The translations under genes were made by a program, and so were the position numbers. Shown here piece after piece: positions 9,925-18,419 of a stretch of 64,000 nt of DNA. The notes under the pieces are model-generated. The model had not been told where the DNA came from. It saw only the letters and a list, made by a program, of their open reading frames with translations, and did not search any database. The DNA is from Novosphingobium sp. (GTDB lineage: Bacteria; Pseudomonadota; Alphaproteobacteria; Sphingomonadales; Sphingomonadaceae), in contig JACKKV010000002.1 in the NCBI GenBank assembly GCA_024236235.1, positions 186,001 to 250,000 on the forward strand, written 5' to 3'. Position 1 is the first letter of the stretch. Every line of letters starts with the position of its first letter.

Positions 9925-11898
9925 TCAACCCGCAACCCGGCGACGCGGATCCTCTTCGCGTTCCTGCGCCAGCAGCATCGCCGCGAGGTGATCGGGAACC
10001 GCGCGGCTGAAATAATAGCCCTGGCCCAGTGTACAGCCCGCTTCCTTCACCGCCTGCACCTGCTCGATCGTTTCGAGCCCTTCGGCCACGATCTCCATTT
10101 CGAGCGTGGAGCCCATTTCGGCCACGGCCCGAATGATGGCGTCGCTTTTCCTGCCGACATTGGGGCCGGAGACAAAGCTGCGGTCAACCTTGATCTTCTT
10201 GAAGGGGAATTTGTTGATATAGCCGAGCGAGGAATAGCCGGTGCCGAAATCGTCCAGCGCAAAGCGGATGCCCTTGGCCGAAAGTTCCTCGATGAAGCGG
10301 CCGGTATTGTCATTGTCTTCCAGGAACAGGCTTTCGGTCACTTCCAGTTCGAGCCGGCGGGGATCGAGATTGGCTTCCTTCAGCGCGTTGAGAATGCCCA
10401 GCGCCGCCCCCGGAGCCTTGATCTGGAGGGGTGACAGGTTAACCGCCACCGTCACATCCTCGGGCCATTGCGCGCAGGCCCGGGCGGCCTGCGTGGCGAT
10501 CCAGTTGCCCAGCGTGATGATGACCCCGGTTTCTTCGGCAACCGGGATGAATTCGTCTGGCCGCATTTCGCCCTTTATCGGGTGGAACCAGCGCACCAGC
10601 GCCTCGAAGGTGCGGATGCGCCCGGTTTCCAGATCGACGATCGGCTGGAAGAAGATCGACAACTCGTCTTGCTGCAGCGCGTTGCGTAGTTCCGCCTCGA
10701 TTTCCTTGCGGCGCACCAGATCGCGGGTCATGGACGGATCGAAGAAGCTGGCCTGATTGCGACCGTTGATCTTGGCGTGATACAGTGCCAGGTCCGCCGC
10801 CTGCATCAGTCGGTCGATATCCGCGCCGTCATCGGGCATCAGGGCGATGCCCATCGAACAGCCCACTTCCAGCCGTTCACCGGTGACGCGGAATGGCCTG
10901 CCCAGATCTTCCAGGATCGCACCTGCCAGCCGTTCGCTTTCAAAGCGCGTGGGCAGTTCGCACACGATGATGAATTCGTCCCCGCCAAAGCGGGCGATGG
11001 TCGCGCCCGGCGGGGCCTGATCGCGCAGGCGCACAGCCACCTCGGCCAGCACCCGGTCGCCGACCGGGTGGCCAAGCGTGTCATTGACTTCCTTGAACCG
11101 GTCAAGATCCAGCCAGAACAGCGCCAGCTTGTGCGGATCGCACAGCGCCATCTGCTTTTCGACCAGCTGGTGATTGAGCCCGGCGCGATTGGCCAGACCG
11201 GTGACGACATCGGTGCGGGCCAGCGCCTGCATCTTGTCCGCCAGACGGGCGCTGGTTTCCGCCGCGATGATCGATTTGCGCAGCACCTTGAAAACGTTGA
11301 GCGAGATCGAAGTCATCGCGGGCAGCAGCAGGGCCACCGTGATCGCCAGAAAGATGTATGTCAGCGATCCGATTGACAGCAGCGCGATGATTACCGGCAC
11401 CTGAGCCAGAAACAGCTGGCCGATCGCGATGATCGGGCGGCCCGCGTTGCGCGCCGCGATCCCGGTGCCGTAACACAGCGCCACGGCCACGGTCATCACC
11501 TGCACCTGTCCGTCCACGTGGAACCAGATGCACAGCGCGGCCACCAGTCCGATCAGTGCGGCGTAAGTGAAGGCGCCCAGTTCATAGAGTATTTCGAGCC
11601 TGCGGCTGTATTCCAAAGGGTGCATCCGTGCCTGACGCACGGAAAAGGCGATCCGCGCGACGGCGACGGCGGTAAGAATGGCGGCGATGATTGCGATCGC
11701 GCGGTTGCCGCTGATCCATGCTGCAATGACCGAGGAAATGATGCCGTTTGCCGCGCCAATGGCGAGGCTGGCCGGCTGGGTATAGAGCGTTTCGACCAGC
11801 AGCGAGCGGGCCCGGTCATCGACCGAACCGCTGCCCTTCATCAGGGCGAGGAAATCTCGCAGCTTGTCTATCGAACAGCTCCTGAGTGCACATGCCAT
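9925..11898 (-). CDS. Membrane GGDEF-EAL cyclic-di-GMP protein
   Basis: A 657-residue bifunctional-type c-di-GMP protein. The N-terminal ~210 residues contain about five hydrophobic segments, a membrane sensor of no family I can name. The diguanylate cyclase domain has an intact RFGGDEF signature (about residue 304). The phosphodiesterase domain keeps EAL (TFEALVRW, about 430) and the loop-6 motif DDFGTGYSS (about 550) with the following KIKVDRSFV lysine. Both halves therefore look catalytically competent; which activity dominates cannot be read from sequence. The start is uncertain: no strong ribosome site precedes the ATG at 11898, and an in-frame ATG at 11841 (MKGSGSVDD) is a reasonable alternative. 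Confidence 0.93.
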   Translation of the reverse strand: MACALRSCSIDKLRDFLALMKGSGSVDDRARSLLVETLYTQPASLAIGAANGIISSVIAAWISGNRAIAIIAAILTAVAVARIAFSVRQARMHPLEYSRRLEILYELGAFTYAALIGLVAALCIWFHVDGQVQVMTVAVALCYGTGIAARNAGRPIIAIGQLFLAQVPVIIALLSIGSLTYIFLAITVALLLPAMTSISLNVFKVLRKSIIAAETSARLADKMQALARTDVVTGLANRAGLNHQLVEKQMALCDPHKLALFWLDLDRFKEVNDTLGHPVGDRVLAEVAVRLRDQAPPGATIARFGGDEFIIVCELPTRFESERLAGAILEDLGRPFRVTGERLEVGCSMGIALMPDDGADIDRLMQAADLALYHAKINGRNQASFFDPSMTRDLVRRKEIEAELRNALQQDELSIFFQPIVDLETGRIRTFEALVRWFHPIKGEMRPDEFIPVAEETGVIITLGNWIATQAARACAQWPEDVTVAVNLSPLQIKAPGAALGILNALKEANLDPRRLELEVTESLFLEDNDNTGRFIEELSAKGIRFALDDFGTGYSSLGYINKFPFKKIKVDRSFVSGPNVGRKSDAIIRAVAEMGSTLEMEIVAEGLETIEQVQAVKEAGCTLGQGYYFSRAVPDHLAAMLLAQEREEDPRRRVAG

Positions 11899-12000
11899 TG
11901 CAGGCTTAGCGGCAAAGCGTCACTGACTGGTTAATGCGGTGCTTACCAACAAGCCCGGAATCCAGCTGTGCTTCATGTTGCAACCCGTTATTAATGTTGA

Positions 12001-12321
12001 TTATTTCGTGATCTTATCAGTACTGTCGAGTGTGCGGGCCAGTTCCGCCGCCATGCGCCGGTCCAGCGTGCGGCAGATCGAAACCCACCAGTCGTATGAT
12101 TTGCGGTCACCCGAGAAAAACGCCTTCTCGGCCTGGCGGCGCGCCTGGCGGGCGGCGCCGATGCCACATTCGCCGAAGTGGCGCAGCGCGGCGTAAAGCA
12201 GGCGATCGTCACCCCGCTCGATTGCTTCGTCATTGGCTGGTGCCTGAATTTCGGGAAGGGTGAGTGCGCGCTGGAGCGGCGAAATCGCGCCCTTGCGGGC
12301 GGCGGCAAAATGAATCGGCAT
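12001..12321 (-). CDS. Small conserved hypothetical protein
   Basis: A 106-residue, largely helical, basic protein with no signal peptide or membrane segment. I do not recognise a family with a known role. The central part (LLYAALRHFGECGIGAARQARRQAEKAFFSGDRKSYDWWVSICRTLDRRMA can be read as consecutive amphipathic helices) resembles short sphingomonad proteins of unknown function. It stands alone between the c-di-GMP gene and a cell-wall hydrolase, on the same strand as both. Codon use matches the neighbourhood, so it is probably a real gene. Confidence 0.65.
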   Translation of the reverse strand: MPIHFAAARKGAISPLQRALTLPEIQAPANDEAIERGDDRLLYAALRHFGECGIGAARQARRQAEKAFFSGDRKSYDWWVSICRTLDRRMAAELARTLDSTDKITK

Positions 12322-12440
12322 GGCGTGCTCTCACAGGGGCAGGGTTGATTGACCCCGTCCTAGTGGCTGCGCCCTAAGGCTTTGCTCGCCGTCATGGTTT
12401 AAAAGAATTTACCGTGATCGTCCGCAATGGGCCGGGGCGA

Positions 12441-13550
12441 TCAGCGCGGGGCGGTGATCCACTGCCCGCTGCGGGCGAACTCGCTTTTCACGCTGCCCGC
12501 GCCGGGCAGGCGTTCGCCCGCGAACTGCGCTTCACCGCCGCGCTGGGCGACCTGCGCAGAATAATCGGGCGCAGGCGTGGCATTGGCCGCTGTCGCCTGT
12601 TGCAGCCCCTGTTCATACGCCCGGGCCAGCACCGCAGGGTCAAGGCCGGCCACCGGATCGACATAGCTGCGCGCATGCGGCGCTGCTGCCGGTTCGCCCC
12701 CGGCATATGCGCTCTGGAATGCGGCCCGCCGCCCCGCTGCGCCGCCCCAGCGATAGAAAATATGCGCGCCGATCGTCGTCACCCGGTTCAGGCTTTTCGC
12801 CCAATAGGGATTGACCTGGATCGTATGGTAATGCGTGGCCAGCCCGACCGGCTCATAGACGGATCCGGCCAGCGCCGCGCTCGCCACTGCGCGCGCGCGA
12901 TTCCAGCCGAAGCGCGAAGGGGTGCGCGCCAATGCGCCGTCGCAGGTGAAGCTGAACTGGCAGCCGGTGCGCCGTTCCGACCCCTGATAGACCACGCCGC
13001 ACACGGTGTTGGGATAGGTCGGGTGCGCCACGCGGTTCAGCACCACCTGGGCCACGGCGCGCTGGCCGGCATCGGATTCGCTGGCCGCTTCGTAATAGAT
13101 GGCCTGGGTCAGACAGGTCAGGGCGCGCGTCTGGTCATTGATGCTGCCGCCGGCAATCAGGGGGCGCGCCGTTTCCGCCAGCGGTTGCGCCAGCGCGGGC
13201 GTTGCCGCCCCGTCATCCCAATGCGCGCCATCGTCCAGTGCGGGCGGCGGCGCGCTGCCATCGTCGGCGAGATAGTAGAAGGCCGATCCGGGGAAGCTTT
13301 CACCCGGGGTTTCGAAGGCCATTGGTGCGGCCTGCGCCTGCGCCTCGGCCGACCCGCCCAGCCCGTGCCAGTCGGCGGGGGCGGCAAAGGCCGGAACGGC
13401 GATTGCGACGCCCAGCAGCGCGAGGCGGCGACCGTGATGGCGTGGGCTGCGCTGCGTTGCGAGCGAGCGTGAGCGCCGCGAGAACCGCGCATGGAAATCC
13501 CGTGGCCGGTCGGCCTCGCCGGTTTCCTCGAAGGGGCGGTATGCGCTCAC
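12441..13550 (-). CDS. SleB-like cell wall hydrolase (Hydrolase_2)
   Basis: Peptidoglycan hydrolase of the SleB/CwlJ family, predicted to be exported. The Hydrolase_2 domain is clear: LTCLTQAIYYEAASES with the catalytic-type Glu, then QVVLNRV, FTCDG, and a C-terminal ATHYHTIQVNPYWA. A hydrophobic segment (LALLGVAIAVPAFAAP) after a basic stretch acts as signal peptide or anchor. The C-terminal ~80 residues are Ala/Pro-rich and lack a recognisable domain. I favour the GTG at 13550, which has AAGGA four bases upstream; an ATG at 13592 would add 14 residues. In non-sporulating alphaproteobacteria such enzymes are thought to act in wall remodelling. Confidence 0.85.
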   Translation of the reverse strand: MSAYRPFEETGEADRPRDFHARFSRRSRSLATQRSPRHHGRRLALLGVAIAVPAFAAPADWHGLGGSAEAQAQAAPMAFETPGESFPGSAFYYLADDGSAPPPALDDGAHWDDGAATPALAQPLAETARPLIAGGSINDQTRALTCLTQAIYYEAASESDAGQRAVAQVVLNRVAHPTYPNTVCGVVYQGSERRTGCQFSFTCDGALARTPSRFGWNRARAVASAALAGSVYEPVGLATHYHTIQVNPYWAKSLNRVTTIGAHIFYRWGGAAGRRAAFQSAYAGGEPAAAPHARSYVDPVAGLDPAVLARAYEQGLQQATAANATPAPDYSAQVAQRGGEAQFAGERLPGAGSVKSEFARSGQWITAPR

Positions 13551-13762
13551 ACGATCCTTTCGTTGGCGGCGGATGCAGCCATATCGCGGCATTTACCCAT
13601 TAATCCGGCGGTCCGCAGCCGCCGCGTACGCGCCGTGCCATAGCGGAACAGCGCCGTCGCCGGGGTAAACGAGGATGGCTAGCGAAAGGTTAAAATCGCC
13701 ACTGGCAGATGCCCTTGCGCAATGCTGCGCTGCCGCATAAAAGGCGCGCCACGTCACGGGTT

Positions 13763-13945
13763 GTCCGGGCCGGATCGTTCCGGTGCGGGCCGAAGAGGGA
13801 AGCGGGTGAGGGGGATGCCCCCAAACCCCGCGCTGCCCCCGCAACTGTGACCGGGGAGGCGCGCTTCCACAGGCCACTGGGAAACCGGGAAGGCGGATGG
13901 CGTGCTGACGATCCGGGAGCCAGGAGACCTGCCCATGACGGTCGT
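13763..13945 (+). promoter_or_regulatory. Cobalamin riboswitch (AdoCbl-type)
   Basis: The region contains the conserved string of cobalamin-riboswitch elements in the right order: GGTGCGGG then GAAGAGGGAA, GCTGCCCCCGCAACTGT, GCCACTG, GGGAAGGCGG, and the terminal B12 box AGCCAGGAGACCTGCC (about 13918-13933). It lies about 100 bases upstream of the btuB-like start and points towards it. In the known class, cobalamin binding represses the downstream gene. An inverted repeat closer to the start (14011-14029) may be the expression platform. Exact outer limits are approximate. Confidence 0.96.
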
Positions 13946-14010
13946 TCCGCAGCCGGGCGGGGTGTACCGGAATGCAGCGAGATGCGCGCGATCCTGCGCG
14001 TTCTCCCGCC

Positions 14011-14029
14011 ATGAACGGCGTTCGTTCAT
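14011..14029 (+). promoter_or_regulatory. Hairpin between riboswitch and btuB ribosome site
   Basis: A perfect 7-bp inverted repeat, ATGAACG-GCGTT-CGTTCAT, ends three bases before the Shine-Dalgarno GGAGA of the receptor gene. There is no U-tract, so translational rather than transcriptional control is the more likely role. That it is the riboswitch expression platform is inference from its position. Confidence 0.45.
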
Positions 14030-14042
14030 GACTGGAGAAATT

Positions 14043-15899
14043 ATGCGTAAATATCTGTTTCTTATCGGTTGTTCCTGCGCCTGTGCGCAACCCGCGCTGG
14101 CCGATGACAAGGCTGCGGGCGGGGCGGACATCATTGTTACCGCCACCGGTCTGCCGCAATCGATCGATCGCACCGGACAGGCGGTGACGGTGATCGGGCG
14201 CGAGGAGATCGAGCAGGTGCAGGGGGCGGACATCACCCGGGTCCTGCGCCGTCTGCCCGGTACCACTTTCACCCGCACCGGGCCGCTGGGCAGCCTGACC
14301 CTGCTGGGCGTGCGCGGCGCGCCTGCTGGTCAGACGCTGGTGCTGATCGATGGCGTGCGCGCCAATGATCCGGCCAGCGCCAATGCCGAATTCGACCTGT
14401 CGCAACTGGCAGCGGGCACGATCGAGAGCATCGAACTGTTGCGTGGCCCCAATTCGGTGGTCTGGGGCAGTCAGGCGATGGGCGGGGTGATGAATATCAC
14501 CACCCGGATCGAGAATGGCTATTCCGCCAGCCTTGAATATGGCGGGGCGCGGCGGGTTACCGCCACGGGCGCGGCGGGTTATGCGGACGAGCGGCTGGAG
14601 GCCGGGCTGTCAGGCAGCTTCGTGGACGGACAGGGGCATTCCGCCGCCGCATCGGGGACGGAGGATGACGGCTTCCGCCAGTATAATATCGGCGGACGGG
14701 CGCGCTATCGGCTGAGCGATGCGCTCAGCCTGGTTGCCGATGCGCGCTATGCACGCGGCAAGGTGGAACTGGACGGTTTCCCCCCGCCCGCTTTCACGTT
14801 CGCTGATGCCGATGTGTCGGAAAAGCTCACCGCCTGGTCGGGCCGGATCGGTGCGATGTATGAAAGCGATGCGCTGACGCTTAACGCCGGATATGCGCTG
14901 GCTGATACGGAGCGGGTGGGGGACGATCCCTACTTTCCCTACGCCCTTGACGGGCGGTCGGAACGGGCGGAACTGTTCGGGCGGGTCAGCCTGCCAGCAG
15001 GGTTCGCGCTGGATTTCGGCGCGGATCATGAATGGTCGCGCTTTGCCAATGCACCCGATGCGGGCAAGGCCAATACCACCAGCGGGCATGCCCTGCTCGG
15101 CTATTATGGCGATCGCCTGCAACTGGCGGCGGGGCTGCGTTATGACGATCATTCGCGCTTTGGCGGAGAATGGACCTTCGGCGCCAATGGCGCGTTCGAA
15201 TTCGCGCCCGGCTGGCGCCTGCGCGCCGCCTATGGCGAAGGGTTCAAGGCACCCACGCTCTATCAATTGCTGTCCCAATACGGCAATCCGGCGCTCGCGC
15301 CCGAACGCAGCAAGGGGTACGAAGCGGGTATTGCCCATGGCCGCCGGGGCGAACCGGTGTTTCTCGCGCTCACCGCCTATCGCCGCGATTCCCGCAATCT
15401 GGTTGACTTCTTCAGCTGCTGGGGCGGGAGTGATCCGTTGTGCGCCACCCGCCCTTTCGGGTTCTACTATAACGTCGGCAAGGGCCGTGCGCAGGGCGCG
15501 GAATTAGAGGCAGGGCTGGAACTGCAACCCGGCCTGACGACCAGCTTTGCCTATAGCTACACGGATACGGAAAACCGCACGCCGGGCGATCCCGACCGGG
15601 GCAACCGCTTTGCCCGCAGGCCCGAACACCTGGTCACCGCCAGCCTCGACTGGGATGTGAATGACCGGCTGGCGCTGGGGCTGGACATCCGCTGGAACGG
15701 CGCCGCCTGGGACGATCGCGGCAACCATTCCCGGCTGGAATCCTATGTGCTGGGCGATGTGCGCGCATCGTGGCGGGTGCATGACCGGGTGGAGCTGTTC
15801 GGCCGGGTGGAGAACCTGTGGAATGAACGCTATGTCATCGCCGCAGGTTACGGCACGGAGGGGCGGGCGGCCTATGTCGGGGTGCGATTGAGGAAATGA
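14043..15899 (+). CDS. btuB: BtuB-like TonB-dependent vitamin B12 receptor
   Basis: Outer-membrane beta-barrel receptor for energised uptake of cobalamin. The 618-residue protein has a signal peptide (MRKYLFLIG...PALAD), a TonB box (DIIVTATG) directly after it, a plug domain (LPQSIDRTGQAVTVIGREEI...LIDGVRANDP) and a barrel ending in YVGVRLRK, with a typical C-terminal aromatic-rich strand region. At about 600 residues it is BtuB-sized and smaller than most siderophore receptors. The frame is open further upstream through the riboswitch, but the ATG at 14043, with GGAG six bases before it, is the natural start. Cobalamin specificity rests on the riboswitch and the downstream BtuFCD-type genes. 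Confidence 0.93.
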   Translation: MRKYLFLIGCSCACAQPALADDKAAGGADIIVTATGLPQSIDRTGQAVTVIGREEIEQVQGADITRVLRRLPGTTFTRTGPLGSLTLLGVRGAPAGQTLVLIDGVRANDPASANAEFDLSQLAAGTIESIELLRGPNSVVWGSQAMGGVMNITTRIENGYSASLEYGGARRVTATGAAGYADERLEAGLSGSFVDGQGHSAAASGTEDDGFRQYNIGGRARYRLSDALSLVADARYARGKVELDGFPPPAFTFADADVSEKLTAWSGRIGAMYESDALTLNAGYALADTERVGDDPYFPYALDGRSERAELFGRVSLPAGFALDFGADHEWSRFANAPDAGKANTTSGHALLGYYGDRLQLAAGLRYDDHSRFGGEWTFGANGAFEFAPGWRLRAAYGEGFKAPTLYQLLSQYGNPALAPERSKGYEAGIAHGRRGEPVFLALTAYRRDSRNLVDFFSCWGGSDPLCATRPFGFYYNVGKGRAQGAELEAGLELQPGLTTSFAYSYTDTENRTPGDPDRGNRFARRPEHLVTASLDWDVNDRLALGLDIRWNGAAWDDRGNHSRLESYVLGDVRASWRVHDRVELFGRVENLWNERYVIAAGYGTEGRAAYVGVRLRK

Positions 15900-16735
15900 T
15901 CCGTCTGGTGCTCGCCCCTGCGTTCGCCGCATTGCTGGCCGCTTGCGGTCCGGGCGGCGCGCAGCGCGCAGCGGGCGGGCACCCCACCATCGTCAGCCTC
16001 AACCCCTGCGCGGATGCGGTTCTGGTCGAGGTGGCGGAGCCAGGCCAGATCCTGGCGCTGTCGCATTACAGCCGCGATCCGCGCGCCAGTTCGATGGATC
16101 TGGCCACCGCGCGGCGCCTGCCGGTAACCGGCGGGACGGTGGAAGAAGTGCTGGCGCTGCGCCCCGATGTGGTCATCGCGGGCACCTTCCTGCCTCCCGC
16201 CACCCGCAGCGCCTTTGACCGGCTGGGCATCCGCGTGGTGAGCTTCGCGATCGAGCACGACGTGCCGCAAAGCCTGGCCCAGCTGCGCGGCCTGGCGCGG
16301 CTGGTCGGCCACCCCCAACGCGGGGAGCGGCTGGCCGCGCGGATCACGCAGGCGCTCGCCGTGGCGGCCCCGCCCGCAGGCGAACCGCCCGTCCCGGCGG
16401 TGATGTGGCAATCTGGCGGGATCGTGCCGGGGAAGGATGCGCTGGTCAGCGATCTCATGCGCCGCACCGGCTTTGCCAGCCACAGCGCCGACATGGGGCT
16501 GCGCCAGGCCGATCATCTGCCGCTGGAACGCCTGCTGGCCGATCCGCCGCGCCTGATCCTGACCGCCGGATCGCCGGGGGATGGCGACGACCGCATGCTC
16601 GCGCATCCCGCGCTGGATGCGTTGCAGGGGGTGCGGCGCGCGCGGTTTGCGCCGCAACTGCTCTATTGCGGCGGACCGACCATCATCCGCGCGGCGGAGC
16701 GGCTGGCACAGCTGCGGCGGGAAATCGCTTCGTGA
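15896..16735 (+). CDS. btuF: Cobalamin ABC transporter substrate-binding protein
   Basis: Periplasmic binding protein of the BtuF/FepB (TroA-like) fold that receives cobalamin and delivers it to the permease. At 279 residues it is family size. The N terminus ends in a lipobox (LLAACG), predicting a lipoprotein. The start of the mature domain, IVSLNPCADAVLVEV, is the usual first strand of these proteins, and RPDVVIAG is the second recognisable block. Its ATG overlaps the btuB stop (ATGA), indicating translational coupling. Ligand assignment depends on the riboswitch context, because haem and siderophore binding proteins share this fold. Confidence 0.9.
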   Translation: MIRLVLAPAFAALLAACGPGGAQRAAGGHPTIVSLNPCADAVLVEVAEPGQILALSHYSRDPRASSMDLATARRLPVTGGTVEEVLALRPDVVIAGTFLPPATRSAFDRLGIRVVSFAIEHDVPQSLAQLRGLARLVGHPQRGERLAARITQALAVAAPPAGEPPVPAVMWQSGGIVPGKDALVSDLMRRTGFASHSADMGLRQADHLPLERLLADPPRLILTAGSPGDGDDRMLAHPALDALQGVRRARFAPQLLYCGGPTIIRAAERLAQLRREIAS

Positions 16736-17682
16736 ACCGGCTGGTGATTTTCCTGATTGCGGCGATTGCCATCGCCCTGCCGCTCTCGCTGCTGGCGGGG
16801 CGGGTATGGGTCGATCCGGCCAGCACGCCCAATGCTGCGGCGATCCTGATGGAACTGCGCCTGCCGCGCGGGCTGCTGGCGCTGGTGGTCGGGGCCGGGC
16901 TGGGCGCGGCGGGGGCGGCGATGCAGGGTTACCTGCGCAATCCGCTGGCCGATCCCGGCCTGTTCGGGATTGCCCCTGGCGCGGCGCTGGGTGCGGTGCT
17001 CAGCCTGTGGCTGGGGCTGGGGACGGCGCTGCTGCTGCCGGCCTTCGCACTGGCCGGGGCAGCGGGGGCGATGGCGCTGCTCGCGCTGATCGCGGGCCGG
17101 ACGGGCGGCATCGCACTTTTTACCCTGGCCGGGATGATGCTGGCCAGCCTTGCCGGCGCGCTGAGCTCGCTGATCATCAGCTTCGCGCCCAATGCCTTCG
17201 CCATGTCCGAAATCGTCACCTGGCTGATGGGCGCACTGACGGATCGCAGCTGGAACGATGTCTCGCTGGCCGCCCCGCTGACCGCGCTGGGGATTGCCTG
17301 CCTGGCCATGGCCGGACGCGGGCTGGATGCGCTGACGCTGGGCGAAGCGGCGGCGCGATCTCTGGGGGTGGAACCCGCCCGGCTGCAATTCTGGCTGATC
17401 GCCGGGGTCGGCCTGACCGTGGGCGCGGGGGTGGCGGTGGCCGGGATCATCGGCTTTGTCGGGCTGATCGTGCCGCATCTGGTGCGCCCGCTGACGGATC
17501 GCAGGCCGTCCAGCCTGCTGGGGCCTAGCGCGCTGGCGGGCGCCTTGCTGGTGCTGCTGGCCGATTGCCTGTGCCGAATTTTGCCGCTGGTCACCGAATT
17601 GCGGCTGGGCATCGCGCTCAGCCTGCTGGGCGCGCCATTCTTCCTGGCGCTGCTGCTGAAGATGCGGCGGGAGCTGGCCTGA
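16732..17682 (+). CDS. btuC: Cobalamin ABC transporter permease (FecCD family)
   Basis: Inner-membrane permease with about nine to ten hydrophobic segments over 316 residues. Family blocks are visible: LRLPRGLLALVVGAGLGAAGAAMQGYLRNPLADPGLFG near the N terminus, TWLMGAL in the middle, and GFVGLIVPHLVR near the C terminus, which holds the loop contacting the ATPase. The frame is open far upstream inside btuF, but the GTG at 16732 overlaps the btuF stop (GTGA) and begins the first membrane helix, so it is the start used here. It works as a dimer with two copies of the ATPase that follows. Confidence 0.93.
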   Translation: MNRLVIFLIAAIAIALPLSLLAGRVWVDPASTPNAAAILMELRLPRGLLALVVGAGLGAAGAAMQGYLRNPLADPGLFGIAPGAALGAVLSLWLGLGTALLLPAFALAGAAGAMALLALIAGRTGGIALFTLAGMMLASLAGALSSLIISFAPNAFAMSEIVTWLMGALTDRSWNDVSLAAPLTALGIACLAMAGRGLDALTLGEAAARSLGVEPARLQFWLIAGVGLTVGAGVAVAGIIGFVGLIVPHLVRPLTDRRPSSLLGPSALAGALLVLLADCLCRILPLVTELRLGIALSLLGAPFFLALLLKMRRELA

Positions 17683-18419
17683 TGCTGGAGGCACGCACCC
17701 TCTCGCTGGGCGAACGGCTGCGCGGGGTTTGCGCGCAACTCAATGCAGGTGCAATCACCGCGATCTGCGGGCCGAACGGGGCAGGCAAATCGACCCTGCT
17801 GGCCAGCCTTGCCGGGCTGCTTGGTGCGCAGGGCGGGTCAGTCATGCTGGATGGCACGCCGCTGCATGCGCTGGCGGTGCGACACCGGGCGCAGGCGATC
17901 GGCTATCTCCCGCAGGACGGACAGGTGGCATGGGACATGGCGGTGCGCCCGCTGGTCGCGCTGGGCCGCCTGCCGCACGGCGATGCGGCAGGCGCGCAGG
18001 GCGCAGCGGCGGTGGAACGCGCGCTGGCGGCGCTTGATCTGGCAGGCCTTGCGCAGCGCCCCGTTTCGACGCTTTCGGGGGGGGAGCGGGCCCGCGCGCT
18101 GCTGGCCCGGGTGCTGGCCGGGGAACCGCGCTGGATCCTGGCGGACGAGCCGCTGGCCGCGCTTGATCTTGGCCACCAGCTGGCCCTGCTCGCCACCCTG
18201 CGCAGCGCCGCAAAGGCCGGGGCGGGGGTGGTGCTGGTGCTGCATGACCTTGCGCTGGCGATGAATCACGCCGATCGGGTGCTGGTACTGGACGGCGGGG
18301 AAGTGGTGGCGGATGGCGCGCCCGAAGCCGCGCTCAGCCCTGCCATGGTCGAGCGGGTCTGGGGCGTCAGCGCCCGCTGGCTGGGCGAACCCGGCGCGCG
18401 CGCGCTGGTCGCGTCCTAG
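17682..18419 (+). CDS. btuD: Cobalamin ABC transporter ATPase
   Basis: ATP-binding subunit of the importer, 245 residues. All nucleotide-binding motifs are present: Walker A GPNGAGKST, Q-loop YLPQDG, signature LSGGERAR, Walker B WILADEPLAALD and H-loop VLHD. The ATG shares bases with the permease stop (TGATG). The open frame extends upstream into the permease gene but carries no domain there. The stop codon lies in a CTAG that is also the stop of the convergent peptidase gene, so the two 3' ends overlap by four bases with no room for separate terminators. Confidence 0.95.
   Translation: MLEARTLSLGERLRGVCAQLNAGAITAICGPNGAGKSTLLASLAGLLGAQGGSVMLDGTPLHALAVRHRAQAIGYLPQDGQVAWDMAVRPLVALGRLPHGDAAGAQGAAAVERALAALDLAGLAQRPVSTLSGGERARALLARVLAGEPRWILADEPLAALDLGHQLALLATLRSAAKAGAGVVLVLHDLALAMNHADRVLVLDGGEVVADGAPEAALSPAMVERVWGVSARWLGEPGARALVAS

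Noticed and set aside
13593..14405. Minus-strand open frame across the riboswitch
   Set aside because: It runs through the conserved riboswitch elements and the btuB start and has no domain.
16663..17694. Minus-strand open frame of 343 codons opposite btuC
   Set aside because: Translation is Gln/Arg/Pro-rich, the usual reverse image of a hydrophobic permease gene.
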